Position numbers and translations under genes: made by a program. The notes beneath the pieces were generated by a model, which did no database searches, was not told the origin of the DNA, and saw only the letters and a program-made list of their open reading frames with translations. From Leucobacter coleopterorum (GTDB taxonomy: Bacteria; Actinomycetota; Actinomycetes; Actinomycetales; Microbacteriaceae): 64,000 nt of DNA. Below, piece after piece: positions 48,279 to 58,261 of this stretch. The stretch covers positions 2,480,001-2,544,000 of the forward strand of contig NZ_CP049933.1 of the NCBI RefSeq assembly GCF_011382985.1, in the 5' to 3' direction. The stretch's first letter is position 1; every line of letters starts with the position of its first letter.

Positions 48279-50183
48279 CTACTTCTGGTTCTTCACCCGC
48301 GAAGCCGCACGTGCACGAGCACTCGCGTCGAGCTCGACCTTACGAATACGCACTACCTCGGGGGTCACCTCGACGCACTCGTCTTCACGAGCGAACTCGA
48401 GGCATTCCTCGAGTGTCAGCTGACGCGGCGGCGTCATCGACTCGAAGTTGTCTGCGCTGGCGGAGCGCATGTTGGTGAGCTTCTTTTCCTTGGTGATGTT
48501 CACGTCCATGTCTTCGGAGCGCGAGTTCTCGCCAATAACCATGCCCTCGTACACCTCTTGGGTGGGCTGCACGAAGAACGACATGCGCTCCTGCAGGTTG
48601 ATGATCGAGAACGGCGTGGCCACACCGGCGCGGTCAGCAACGATCGAGCCGTTGTTGCGCGTCACAATGGAGCCCGACCACTCGTCGTAGCCGTGCGAGA
48701 TCGCGTTGGCGATGCCGGTGCCGCGGGTGGTGGTCATGAACTCCGAGCGGAAGCCGATCAGGCCACGCGACGGCACGATGAACTCCATGCGCACCCAGCC
48801 GGTGCCGTTGTTTACCATGTTTTCCATGCGACCCTTGCGAGCGGCCAGCAGCTGCGTAATAGCGCCGAGGTGCTCTTCCGGCGTATCGATCGTGAGGTGC
48901 TCGTAGGGCTCGTGCGTCTTGCCGTCGATTTGCTTGGTGACCACCTGGGGTTTGCCCACGGTCAGCTCGAATCCCTCGCGGCGCATGTTCTCAACAAGGA
49001 TCGCGAGCGCAAGCTCGCCACGACCCTGAACCTCCCACGCGTCCGGGCGCGAGGTGTCGAGCACACGAAGCGACACGTTACCGATGAGCTCGCGGTCAAG
49101 GCGATCCTTGATCATGCGGGCGGTGAGCTTGTGACCCTTCACCTTGCCGACGAGCGGCGAGGTGTTGGCACCGATGGTCATCGAGATGGCCGGCTCGTCA
49201 ATGTGAATCGCGGGCAGCGGGCGCACGTCTTCGGCATCAGAGATGGTCTCACCAATGGTGATGTCTTCGATACCGGCAATAGCCACAATGTCGCCGGGGC
49301 CAGCCTTCTCCGCCGGGAAGCGGGTTAGCGCCTTGGTCAGCATGAGCTCGGTGATGCGCACGTTCTGCACGCTGCCATCGAGCTTCACCCACGCAACGGT
49401 CTCACCCTTGTGGATCCAGCCGTTGTGCACGCGCAGCAGCGCAATACGGCCGAGGAACGGCGAGGAGTCAAGGTTCGTGACGTGCGCCTGCAGCGGTGCT
49501 TCGTCGTCAAATTGCGGGGCGGGCACGCGGTCGAGGATCGTCTCGAACAGCGGCTCAAGATCGGGGTTGTCGGGCAGCTCGCCGTTCTCGGGACGGTTGT
49601 GGCTCGCAGCGCCCGCGCGGCCCGAGAGGTATACGGTTGGCACATCAAGCACCGCATCGATATCGATGTCGGGGTGATCCTCTGAGAGATCTGATGCGAG
49701 ACCAAGCAGCAGATCCTGCGCCTCGCCCTCAACCTCTTCAATGCGACCATCGGGACGGTCGGTCTTGTTCACCGCGAGAATCACGGGCAACTTCGCCTCA
49801 AGTGCCTTGCGCAGCACGAAGCGGGTCTGCGGCAGCGGGCCCTCGGATGAATCGACGAGCAGCACGACACCGTCAACCATCGACAGGGCGCGCTCCACCT
49901 CGCCACCGAAGTCGGCGTGGCCCGGGGTGTCTACAACGTTGATGATAATGGGGCCATTCTTCGCGTGCACACCCTCGTAGGTGATCGCGGTGTTCTTGGC
50001 CAGGATCGTGATGCCCTTTTCGCGCTCGAGATCGTTCGAGTCCATGACCCGATCGTCCATCTCGGCGTGCGCGTCAAACGAGTTTGTCTGGCGCAGCATG
50101 GCGTCAACGAGCGTTGTCTTGCCGTGGTCGACGTGTGCGACAATTGCGACATTGCGGAGGTCTTCGCGTGTGGCGAGAGCCAT
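48279..50183 (-). CDS. typA: Translational GTPase TypA/BipA
   Basis: This 634-residue ribosome-binding GTPase has G1 HVDHGKTT (residues 17-24), switch REKGITILAKNTAI, G3 DTPGHADFG and G4 NKTDRP. The C-terminal region shows VPSRGLIGFRSEFMTTTRGTG, the TypA-specific signature, and NITKEKKLTNMR. TypA acts in ribosome assembly and stress or cold adaptation. Length is normal and the frame intact. It is divergent from the Bcr/CflA-like transporter. Confidence 0.96.
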   Translation of the reverse strand: MALATREDLRNVAIVAHVDHGKTTLVDAMLRQTNSFDAHAEMDDRVMDSNDLEREKGITILAKNTAITYEGVHAKNGPIIINVVDTPGHADFGGEVERALSMVDGVVLLVDSSEGPLPQTRFVLRKALEAKLPVILAVNKTDRPDGRIEEVEGEAQDLLLGLASDLSEDHPDIDIDAVLDVPTVYLSGRAGAASHNRPENGELPDNPDLEPLFETILDRVPAPQFDDEAPLQAHVTNLDSSPFLGRIALLRVHNGWIHKGETVAWVKLDGSVQNVRITELMLTKALTRFPAEKAGPGDIVAIAGIEDITIGETISDAEDVRPLPAIHIDEPAISMTIGANTSPLVGKVKGHKLTARMIKDRLDRELIGNVSLRVLDTSRPDAWEVQGRGELALAILVENMRREGFELTVGKPQVVTKQIDGKTHEPYEHLTIDTPEEHLGAITQLLAARKGRMENMVNNGTGWVRMEFIVPSRGLIGFRSEFMTTTRGTGIANAISHGYDEWSGSIVTRNNGSIVADRAGVATPFSIINLQERMSFFVQPTQEVYEGMVIGENSRSEDMDVNITKEKKLTNMRSASADNFESMTPPRQLTLEECLEFAREDECVEVTPEVVRIRKVELDASARARAASRVKNQK

Positions 50184-50326
50184 ATAAGTTGAGTCCTAAC
50201 GAGACGAACGGAGCGCCGACGCGGCGGGTTGCCGGGCGCGCTGCGGGATCATCCCGCGAAGGCACCAAAGAGGCCGACGCACCAGTTTAGCGGATTTCAC
50301 CTGAACCTCCACCATGAACTTCGCAT

Positions 50327-51526
50327 ATGATCGTTAGGATGACCGCTCGGCCGCGCCTCACCCCAGCTCTCCTGGCGGTACTCTCGTTCCTCGCCGCGAT
50401 CGGACCGTTCGCCACCGATCTCTATTTGGCATCATTTACAGACATCGCGCGTGACTTGGGCGCCCCGGCTTCTTCGGTGCAGCTCACACTCACCTCATTT
50501 TTACTGGGGATGGGGATCGGCCAGCTCATTCTCGGCCCACTCTCCGACCAACTGGGCCGCCGTCCCGTGCTGGTCGTCTCGCTGAGCGTGTTTGCGCTCG
50601 CGAGTGTGTTAATGGTGTTCTCCCCCAACATCATTGTGTTTATTGCGCTGCGCGCCCTGCAGGGCATCACGGGCGCTGCGGGTGTGGTTGTCTCACGCGC
50701 GATCGCTGTTGATCTTTCAGAGGGCGCGGCCGCAATTCGGGCCATCAGCCTGATCGCCATGTTCGTGGGCCTCGGCCCGCTGGTCGCACCACCCATCGGC
50801 GGTGGCATTTTGCAACTCGGCGACTGGCGCACGGTGCTTGGCACGCTCGCCGTGATCGCTGTCGCGATGTTTGGGCTCGCATTAGCGTTTGTGCCCGAAT
50901 CGCTTCCGCCCGAGGCACGCCGCAGTTCGGGACTGCGCACCGCCCTGCAGAGCTTCGGATTCCTGCTGCGCACCCACGAGTTCCTACTGCTCATGTGCGT
51001 GTTCGGCCTGGGCTTCGGCAGCATGATGGCCTACATTTCAGCCTCGCCGTTCATCGGGCAGTTGATCCTCGGCATGCCACCGTTTGTGTACGCTCTGGCG
51101 TTTGCTTCCGGCGCGTGCGCGATGATCCTCGCGAACTCCATCAATGCTCGCCTCGCGGGCCGGGTGCGGCCGCAGCGCATGCTACTGCTCGGCACGAGCC
51201 TGTCGCTCGCGGCGGGCATTGCGCTGACCTTGTTCGCGGCGACTGACACCCTCAGCATTCCGGCATTTATTGCCTGCGCGTTCACCCTCACCGGCGGCAC
51301 TGGACTGATCATGTCGAACGCCAGCGCCCTCGCCCTGACGCTCGCAGCGCGCTCACGCGGTGCGGGATCCGCACTGCTCGGCGCCGCACAGTTTACGGTC
51401 GGTGGACTGGCGTCACCGCTGGTTGGTGCGTGGGGCGAGCACACGGCCCTACCAATGGCGGTCTTTGTGCTCGCAGCCTCCACGCTGGCGTGCGCAGGCG
51501 CGTTGGCCTACGCACGCCAGGTGTAG
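50327..51526 (+). CDS. Bcr/CflA-type MFS drug transporter
   Basis: This 399-residue protein has 12 hydrophobic segments. Helix 1 and loop carry PFATDLYLASFTDIARDLG, the Bcr/CflA signature, and the 2-3 loop reads LGPLSDQLGRRPVL. The family exports drugs such as chloramphenicol or bicyclomycin and also dipeptides or cysteine. An alternative start lies 12 bases downstream at 50339. It ends directly against the convergent fused ATPase gene (stops at 51526 and 51527). Confidence 0.88.
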   Translation: MIVRMTARPRLTPALLAVLSFLAAIGPFATDLYLASFTDIARDLGAPASSVQLTLTSFLLGMGIGQLILGPLSDQLGRRPVLVVSLSVFALASVLMVFSPNIIVFIALRALQGITGAAGVVVSRAIAVDLSEGAAAIRAISLIAMFVGLGPLVAPPIGGGILQLGDWRTVLGTLAVIAVAMFGLALAFVPESLPPEARRSSGLRTALQSFGFLLRTHEFLLLMCVFGLGFGSMMAYISASPFIGQLILGMPPFVYALAFASGACAMILANSINARLAGRVRPQRMLLLGTSLSLAAGIALTLFAATDTLSIPAFIACAFTLTGGTGLIMSNASALALTLAARSRGAGSALLGAAQFTVGGLASPLVGAWGEHTALPMAVFVLAASTLACAGALAYARQV

Positions 51527-53311
51527 CTAGCGGGACGGCAAGCCCGTTGGAGCCTGGCCCGCGAAAGGCCCTTCGCCGTCGGTTCGCTTCCGAAGGTGAG
51601 GCACGTGGTCACCAGGCTCCATACCCAGTTCAATGTTCGCCCCGGGAATCGCGGCGAGCAGGTTCTTCGTGTACTCCTGCTGCGGGTTCTCGAAGACCTC
51701 TTCAACGGTCGCCTGCTCGACGATCCGTCCCTGCTGCATCACGCACACGCGGTCCGCAATCAACCGCACCACCGCAAGGTCGTGTGTAATGAAGAGGTAC
51801 GTCAACCCGAGTTCACGCTGCAGTTCGGCGAGCAGATCCAGAATCTGTGCCTGCACCAGCACGTCAAGCGCCGACACGGCCTCATCGAGGATCAGCACGT
51901 CAGGCTTCAGCGCGAGTCCACGAGCGACAGCCACGCGCTGGCGTTGGCCACCCGAGAGTTCGTTCGGGTAACGCGTAGCCATGTCACGCGGCAGCGACAC
52001 CTGGTCAAGCAGCTCATACATGCGCTCACGACGGCTGGCGCGATCGCCGACCTTGTGAATGTTGAGCGGCTCCATGATGGTGTTGCCGATGTTGGTCAGC
52101 GGATCCAGCGAACCGTACGGGTCTTGGAACACGGGCTGTAGCGTGCGACGCAGATCGAAGAGCCGCTTGCCAGAGATACCCGCCATTTCTTGGCCAGCGA
52201 TCTTGATTGACCCGCTGGATGAAGTCTCGAGCTGCAGGAGCATCTTCGCGATCGTGGATTTGCCCGATCCCGACTCACCAACAAGCGCCATCGTTTCGCC
52301 GCGCTTGACCGTGAAGGTGGCGTCGGAGACAGCGTGGAACTCTTCAGACCCAAAGTTTCCCTTACGAATCTTGTAGACCTTGCCGAGGCCGTTGACCTCG
52401 ATCATGGGTTCACCTTGGGCGACATTCTTTTGATCTCCGCCCGCGAGAGTGGAAACATCAAACGAATCAGTCGGAGCGGGAGGCAGCTCGGCGTCGGAGC
52501 CGATGCGGCGCGAAGCGAGGCTCGGCGCAGCAGCAACGAGTCGCTTCGTGTACGGGTGCTGCGGGTGCTGCAGAATCTCGCGGCTCGGGCCCGATTCCAC
52601 GATGTTGCCCTTGTACATCACGATCAGCTTCTCAGCGCGCTCAGCGGCAAGGCCGAGATCGTGAGTAATGAACACCACGGCAGTGCCGCGCTCACTCGTC
52701 ATCTTGCCAAGGTGATCGAGCACCACTCGCTGCACGGTCACGTCGAGCGCCGAAGTCGGTTCGTCTGCGATGAGCAGCTGCGGGTCGGCGGCGAGGCCGA
52801 TGCCAATAAGCGCGCGCTGCTTCATGCCACCAGAGAACTGGTGCGGAAACTGCTTCATGCGCTTTTCGGCATCTTGCAGACCCGCCTGCTGGAGCACCTC
52901 AACGGCACGCTCCTTGACCTCTTTACGTCCATTCGCAAGGCCGTTGGCACGGATGGCCTCTTCAACCTGGAAGCCGATAGACCACACCGGGTTGAGGTTT
53001 GACATCGGATCCTGCGGCACAAGACCAATTTCGCGGCCGCGAATGGTTTCCATGTCACGCCGGTGGATACCAACAAGCTCGCGCCCGTTCCAGTTCACGG
53101 ATCCCTCGGTGATGCGACCCGTACCTGGCAGCAGGTTGATGACGGCGTGCATTGTTGTGGACTTGCCGGACCCTGATTCCCCCACAATCGCGACGGTCTC
53201 GCCGGGGTACACGTCAAAGTTGACCCCGTGCAGCACCTCGTTCATCGTCTTGCCGACTTTAAACGCAACCTTCAGGTCGCGCACGCTGAGTAGTGGCTGT
53301 TGCTCGCTCAT
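51527..53311 (-). CDS. Fused DppD-DppF double ABC ATPase (operon 2)
   Basis: This 594-residue protein contains two ATPases. Domain 1: Walker A GESGSGKSTTM, signature FSGGMKQRAL, Walker [13 protein letters not shown]. Domain 2: Walker A GESGSGKSTIA, Q-loop PVFQDPYGSLDP, signature [14 protein letters not shown], Walker B VLILDEAVSALD. Here the usual DEPVSALD is DEAVSALD, a Pro-to-Ala change next to the catalytic Glu. The frame is intact. It follows the DppC-type permease with an ATGA overlap and closes operon 2. Confidence 0.93.
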   Translation of the reverse strand: MSEQQPLLSVRDLKVAFKVGKTMNEVLHGVNFDVYPGETVAIVGESGSGKSTTMHAVINLLPGTGRITEGSVNWNGRELVGIHRRDMETIRGREIGLVPQDPMSNLNPVWSIGFQVEEAIRANGLANGRKEVKERAVEVLQQAGLQDAEKRMKQFPHQFSGGMKQRALIGIGLAADPQLLIADEPTSALDVTVQRVVLDHLGKMTSERGTAVVFITHDLGLAAERAEKLIVMYKGNIVESGPSREILQHPQHPYTKRLVAAAPSLASRRIGSDAELPPAPTDSFDVSTLAGGDQKNVAQGEPMIEVNGLGKVYKIRKGNFGSEEFHAVSDATFTVKRGETMALVGESGSGKSTIAKMLLQLETSSSGSIKIAGQEMAGISGKRLFDLRRTLQPVFQDPYGSLDPLTNIGNTIMEPLNIHKVGDRASRRERMYELLDQVSLPRDMATRYPNELSGGQRQRVAVARGLALKPDVLILDEAVSALDVLVQAQILDLLAELQRELGLTYLFITHDLAVVRLIADRVCVMQQGRIVEQATVEEVFENPQQEYTKNLLAAIPGANIELGMEPGDHVPHLRKRTDGEGPFAGQAPTGLPSR

Positions 53312-54263
53312 CGCTGTGCCCTCGCCTTCGGATCGAGTGCGTCACGCAGTACCTCACCCAGCAGGATGAAGGCGAGTACGGTCAGGGTGAGCGCGATGGA
53401 TGGGAAAATCAGGTTCTCCGGTGCGGTGCGCAGGTCCCCTGGGCCTGAGCAATATCGTTGCCCCAGCTAATGAACTCCGGCGTTGGCAGGCCGACACCCA
53501 AGAAGGAGAGCACTGCCTCAGCCACGATCGAGGCGGCCAGCGCGAGCGTTGATACGACGATCATTGGCGCCATCGAATTCGGGAGTACGTGGCGCCACAG
53601 TGTCCGCCACGGACCAAGGCCCTGCGCGGTAGAGGCGGTGACGAAGTCTGCCGGACGAATACGCAGCACTTCAGCGCGCAGCACGCGCGCGCTTGAGGCC
53701 CAGGCGAAGATACCAATGGCAAGCGAGATCACCCAGATGTTTCGGTAATCCCTCAGGACGCTCATCACGATCACTGCCGCGAGGATGTAGGGGATCGAGA
53801 AGAAGATGTCGCCGACACGCGACAGCACCGCGTCGACCCACTTGCCAAAAAAGCCCGCGATGGCACCCATCACGGTTCCGATCACAAAAATGAGCAGTGT
53901 AGAGATGAGACCAACGGACACCGAGGTGGAGGTGCCGTACACGATGCGGGCGTAAATGTCACAGCCCTGCTTGGTGAAGCCGAGCGGGTGTCCGGCTTCA
54001 GGACCGGCGTTACTCAGCGAGAGATCGCACTGCCTCGGGTCGGCCTGCGTAAACAGACTCGGAAAGACTGCTGCGGTGATGACAAAGAGCAGCAGGGTGA
54101 CTGAGATGTAGAACATCGGTCGCTTGCGAATATCGCGCCACGCATCTATCCAAAGGCCGGAGCGACGCTCGTCGAGCTTCGGAACATCTACCGCAGCGGT
54201 AAACGTGTTCTCGTCGAACGGCGCAACGAAGTGCTCGTTTCTAGGATTCGTGTTCTCAGGCAT
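53308..54263 (-). CDS. DppC-type ABC permease (operon 2; frame broken once)
   Basis: After adding one G near 53437 this is a 318-residue permease. It starts with a long charged N-terminus, then a membrane helix (FYISVTLLLFVITAAVF) and the DppC external loop GHPLGFTKQGCDIYARIVYGT. It has the coupling segment DFVTASTAQGLGPWRTLWRHVLPN, and the repaired tail DLRTAPENLIFPS ... DALDPKARAQ. The ATG at 54263 has AAGGA upstream. It overlaps the DppB-type gene by 8 bases and the ATPase start by 4. Confidence 0.91.
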
Positions 54264-55182
54264 ATCGGATCCTTGGGTCAAGCACCGCGTAGAGCAGGTC
54301 AATGAAGAGGTTGACGAAGAGGTAAATGAGCACCATCACCGTCACAAACGAAACCACAGTTGTGTTCTCCCCGAGTCGGATCGCTTTGAAGAGGGTATTA
54401 CCGACACCGGGAACGTTGAAGATCGCCTCAGTCACCGTGGCACCAACCATGAGAATTCCGAAGTTGGTGGCGGTGTTGGTAATCGTCGGGATGAGCGAAT
54501 TTCGCAGCACGTGTACCGGGATAATGCGGTTGCGGCTCAGCCCCTTCGCATAGGCGGTGCGCACGAAGTCCTGGTTCAGCGTGTCAATGACTGAGGCACG
54601 CGTCAACCGCATGCTGGTTGCGTAGAGCGAAACACCGAGCACGAGCGCTGGCATGATCAGATCCTGTATCGGAGCACCAGGGCCGACGGTCGTGCGAAAG
54701 ATGCCCCACTTGATACCAAGGAAGTACTGCGCAACAAATGCAAGCACGAAGATCGGCACACTCGTCATGATGAGTCCGATAATGAGGCTCACGTTGTCAA
54801 AGAGTTTGCCTTTGCGCAGGCCCGAGATGAGGCCGATCGAAACGGCGAGGAAAAGCTCAACGACAATTGCCATGAGCGCTAGCTGAATCGTGACCGGAAA
54901 AGTGCGCGCGAGCACCTCGGTCACTGGCTGTCCCGAAAAAGTGAGGCCGAGGTCTCCGGTGAAGATACCGCCGAGATACAGAAGGTACTGCACGATAAAC
55001 GGCTTATCGAGGTTGTATTGTTTGGTGATCTCTTCAAGAACCGCCGGGCTCGGGGTCTTGTCGCCGAAGAGGGCGAGGATCGGGTCTCCCGGCATCGAGA
55101 AGACCATGAAGTAAATCAGAAACGTCGTTCCCAGGAGAACCGGGATGACCTGAAGGATGCGGAAGAGGACGTATCTCAGCAT
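54256..55182 (-). CDS. DppB-type ABC permease (operon 2)
   Basis: This 308-residue six-helix permease has the canonical opening RYVLFRILQVIPVLLGTTFLIYF and MPGDPILALFGD. The coupling loop is DFVRTAYAKGLSRNRIIPVHVLRN with the AKGLS motif, and the tail is VLDPRIRYA. It lies between the binding-protein gene (gap about 180 bases holding a hairpin) and the DppC-type gene (8-base overlap). The frame is intact. Confidence 0.94.
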   Translation of the reverse strand: MLRYVLFRILQVIPVLLGTTFLIYFMVFSMPGDPILALFGDKTPSPAVLEEITKQYNLDKPFIVQYLLYLGGIFTGDLGLTFSGQPVTEVLARTFPVTIQLALMAIVVELFLAVSIGLISGLRKGKLFDNVSLIIGLIMTSVPIFVLAFVAQYFLGIKWGIFRTTVGPGAPIQDLIMPALVLGVSLYATSMRLTRASVIDTLNQDFVRTAYAKGLSRNRIIPVHVLRNSLIPTITNTATNFGILMVGATVTEAIFNVPGVGNTLFKAIRLGENTTVVSFVTVMVLIYLFVNLFIDLLYAVLDPRIRYA

Positions 55183-55317
55183 TCGCCGCTCCTCCGCTCA
55201 GTGGTGGTAAGCATGAAGCGTATTCTCTCGCAATTGTGGCGCGAAACGAAGTTGAGAACCACTATGTCCTCAATTCCGCAGTGAAAATCCTCCCTGCGAA
55301 GCATTCGCCGGGAGGTG

Positions 55318-55353
55318 ATTGAGGCCCCGAGTAGGTGGGCCCGGGGCCTCAAT
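55318..55353 (-). terminator. Hairpin between binding-protein and permease genes of operon 2
   Basis: Arms 55318-55329 and 55342-55353 (ATTGAGGCCCCG) are perfect with a 12-base loop. It lies 10 bases past the binding-protein stop and 135 bases before the DppB-type start. No T-run follows on the minus strand, so it may act as a partial terminator or 3' stabiliser that raises binding-protein mRNA relative to permease mRNA. Confidence 0.65.
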
Positions 55354-55363
55354 ACTGTAGGTG

Positions 55364-56992
55364 TTACTTGGTGATCTCGTAGTAGAGCGGCACCGAGTTC
55401 CAACCGATGGTGACGTTGCTCACAGCCTCGGAGTAACCGCTCACTGCGTTCTGGTACCAGAGCGGAATAGCAGGCAGATCCTTGAACAGGATCTCCTCTG
55501 CTGCGTGGAACTTCTCGTTTGCAGCCTCCACGTCCTTCGCCGCGACACCCTCTTCAAGGAGCTTGTCGACCTCTGCACTGGAGTAGTCGCCGTCGTTCGA
55601 CGATGCACCGGTCTTGTAGAGCGGCAGCAGGAAGTTGCTGAGCCCCGGGTAGTCACCCTGCCAGCCCGAGCGGAATGCGGTTTGGATGGAACGATCAGTG
55701 ATGGTCTGACGGAAGTCACCGAACAGCGGGTTCGGAGCGCCCGAGGCATCAATGCCGAGGTTGTTCTTAAGGTCGTTCGACACAGCATCGACCCAGGCCT
55801 GGTGGCCACCGTCAGCGTTGTACGCGATCTGGAACTTGCCGGTCCACGGCGAGATAGCATCGGCCTTCGCCCACAGCTCCTTCGCCTTCTTGGCATCGTA
55901 GGTCAGTACATCTTTGCCCTTGAGGCTGTCGCTGAAGCCGTTGATGACAGGTGAGGACCAGTCAACCGCGGGGGTACGGGTGTCGCTGAAGATCTTGTCG
56001 GTGATCTGCGGGCGGTTGATCGCACGCGAGATAGCCTCACGACGCAGCTGGCCCTCTTCACCGGCAAAGTGATCGAGTCGCTCCGGGATAGTGAAGGACT
56101 GGAAGATCGCAGCGGGCTGGTTGATCCAGCGATCACCCAGATCGTCCTTGTAGTTGGCGTATGCGGTGTCAGGAATCTGGTCGAGCACATCAAGGTTGCC
56201 GCCCAGCAGGTCAGCGTACGCAGCATCGTAGGAGTCGTAGAAGACAATCGAGAGGCCACCGTTCTTGGCTTCGCGATCACCCTTGTACTCGTCGTTTTTC
56301 ACCATTTCGATCTTGACCTTGTGGGTCCAGCCCTTGTCAGCGACCTTGTAGGGGCCGTTGCCAATAGGATTCTGACCGTAGTCCTTGGTGATGTTGCCGT
56401 CTGCGTCAAACGCTGACTTCGGCACCGGGTAGAACGAGGAGTAACCGAGTTGCAGCGGGAAGTCCGACTGCGCGCTCTTCAGCGTAACGGTGAAGGTCGT
56501 GTCATCAACGACCTTGAGACCGGTGAGCTCTGCATCCTTAGTGTCGTCAAAGCCCTCGATATTCGAGAACCACGACGCATTCTTGCGGGCGTTTGAGAAT
56601 TTCGCAGCGTCGTTCCACGCGTTCACGAACGATTCGGCGTCGACCGGGTCTCCATTGGTGAACTTCTGATCAGCCTTGAGCTTGATCGTATAGACCTTCG
56701 AGTCCGTCGTGTCGACCGACTCAGCAACATCGAGCTTCGGGTTGCCCTTTGCATCGTAGTAGTACAGCCCCGCGTACATGATGTCGAGAATACGACCACC
56801 ACCAACCTCGTTGGTGTCGCTAGGGATCAAGCCACTTTCGGGCTCCGAGCCGTTTACAGTAATGATTGCAGCACTGTCGCCCTTGGCATCGCCGCCCTTG
56901 TTGTCGCCACCGCTCGATGAGCAGCCAGTCAGCACCAATGCGCTAGCTGCAGCCATAGCAATTAAGCTCAGGCCGATACGTGATCGCTTCAC
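55364..56992 (-). CDS. Dipeptide/oligopeptide-type ABC substrate-binding lipoprotein (operon 2)
   Basis: This 542-residue SBP family 5 protein has a lipoprotein signal (lipobox LTGC, Cys24) followed by a Gly/Lys-rich linker. The mature domain shows the OppA-like opening ITVNGSEPESGLIP, LKADQKFTNGDPVDAESFV, NPIGNGPYKV and QTAFRSGWQGDYPGLSNFLLP. It resembles oligopeptide-binding OppA more than the operon 1 protein does. The GTG at 56992 is preferred over an ATG 21 bases upstream because AAAGGA lies 6 bases before it. It is the first gene of operon 2. Confidence 0.92.
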   Translation of the reverse strand: MKRSRIGLSLIAMAAASALVLTGCSSSGGDNKGGDAKGDSAAIITVNGSEPESGLIPSDTNEVGGGRILDIMYAGLYYYDAKGNPKLDVAESVDTTDSKVYTIKLKADQKFTNGDPVDAESFVNAWNDAAKFSNARKNASWFSNIEGFDDTKDAELTGLKVVDDTTFTVTLKSAQSDFPLQLGYSSFYPVPKSAFDADGNITKDYGQNPIGNGPYKVADKGWTHKVKIEMVKNDEYKGDREAKNGGLSIVFYDSYDAAYADLLGGNLDVLDQIPDTAYANYKDDLGDRWINQPAAIFQSFTIPERLDHFAGEEGQLRREAISRAINRPQITDKIFSDTRTPAVDWSSPVINGFSDSLKGKDVLTYDAKKAKELWAKADAISPWTGKFQIAYNADGGHQAWVDAVSNDLKNNLGIDASGAPNPLFGDFRQTITDRSIQTAFRSGWQGDYPGLSNFLLPLYKTGASSNDGDYSSAEVDKLLEEGVAAKDVEAANEKFHAAEEILFKDLPAIPLWYQNAVSGYSEAVSNVTIGWNSVPLYYEITK

Positions 56993-57153
56993 AGGTATTC
57001 CTTTCGTGAACATTCCTCCGCTCGCAGAAATACCCTTTTTTGGGGACTCTATCTGCGAGCGACTTAGAGTACTTACCCCTCCAGCCTATCGAGAGCTGGC
57101 GCACTCGGAAGCCTCGTGACTTGCTCGTGACTTCTTCGTAACAAGGGCTGTAG

Positions 57154-58032
57154 ATGTTCTCCCACAAACCGCGCCTCTCGTCGAAATATCTCGGCACAAT
57201 CCAACTATGGGGCCGACCGCTCGCGCGATACGCTAAAGTCGTGAAAATTTCGGCCGCGCGAACCCGGCTTCGCTGGGAAATTGGGATTGTCTTGGCGCTG
57301 TCCTTCGGCGCGTCTGGCGTGTATGCCATCGTCACGATTATTGAGCGCGTAACCCGCGAGACCGCTCTCTCATCGCAGACGGCCACGATCAACAGACCAC
57401 TCGACGAGCGACCACTGTTCGACCTCATTTATCAGCTACTGGGCTTCGCGTTTGGTCTCGCTCCGGTCGCACTCGTAGTGTTTCTGTTGTGGAGCAACAC
57501 TCGCCCGCACCTGCGGCGGCTCGGGATCGGCCGGCCCATCGATGCGAAACCACTCTGGTGGCTAAGGGAGGCCGGTGGCGGGGTGATCCTCGCGGCCGCG
57601 ATTGGGATCCCCGGCATTGCCTTCTATTTGTTCGCCAAAGGGATTGGCATCAACACCACCGTTGTGCCCGCCGCCCTAGATACATACTGGTGGACCGTAC
57701 CGATCCTGATTCTGCAGGCGCTACGCGCGGCACTTGGCGAAGAACTGATCGTCGTTGCATACCTATTCGAACGACTAAAAAGGCTCGGCGTTGGCACGGT
57801 GGCCACGATTGTGACGAGCGCCCTGCTGCGCGGAAGTTACCACCTCTACCAGGGATTCGGCGGCTTCATCGGAAACGTGGCCATGGGCCTCGTCTTTGGC
57901 TGGGCCTACCATCGCTGGGGACGCAGCCTGCCGCTCATCGTTGCGCACTGGATCCTCGACATCGTCAGCTTCGTCGCCTACCCGCTCGCAGTAGCACTTT
58001 GGCCAGCGCTGTTTGGTTCCCCAGCGAAGTAA
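57154..58032 (+). CDS. CPBP-family intramembrane metalloprotease-like protein
   Basis: This protein of up to 292 residues has about seven membrane helices and the CPBP (CAAX protease/bacteriocin-processing) motifs. Motif 1 is GEELIVVAYLFERL, motif 2 is GSYHLYQGFGGFIGN and motif 3 is VAHWILDIVSF. Motif 1 keeps the two Glu but lacks the Arg of the common EExxxR form, a variant seen in actinobacteria. The function of such proteins is mostly unknown; some process prenylated or secreted peptides. The true start may be the GTG at 57241, since homology begins there. It is divergent from operon 2, and a hairpin starts at its stop codon. Confidence 0.8.
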   Translation: MFSHKPRLSSKYLGTIQLWGRPLARYAKVVKISAARTRLRWEIGIVLALSFGASGVYAIVTIIERVTRETALSSQTATINRPLDERPLFDLIYQLLGFAFGLAPVALVVFLLWSNTRPHLRRLGIGRPIDAKPLWWLREAGGGVILAAAIGIPGIAFYLFAKGIGINTTVVPAALDTYWWTVPILILQALRAALGEELIVVAYLFERLKRLGVGTVATIVTSALLRGSYHLYQGFGGFIGNVAMGLVFGWAYHRWGRSLPLIVAHWILDIVSFVAYPLAVALWPALFGSPAK

Positions 58033-58092
58033 GGGCCACTTTCCGACGGCTGGGTCTCTGTCCTGCATAAATAGATCGTCAGAAAGTGGCCC
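58033..58092. repeat. Hairpin element, family B copy 1
   Basis: Arms 58033-58048 (GGGCCACTTTCCGACG) and 58077-58092 pair with a single G-U-type mismatch. It starts immediately after the TAA of the CPBP gene. A related hairpin with the same arms is at 59501-59542, and both are followed by a similar tail (GGTGTGC-CTGT). The stretch 58093-58261 to the next gene shows nothing else. Confidence 0.72.
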
Positions 58093-58261
58093 GCTCGACG
58101 GCACGGTGTGCACTGTGGTCAGTTACAAATGCCAATGGCGGTGAACATCCCGCAGCTGCACCATCGCTCACAACCACTCGCACAGGACCATTCGAGCGCT
58201 TTTCTCCACAGATCAGCAATTCCCCGCGATCCCGTTTCCGTTCGCTGCCAGGCTCTCTACC

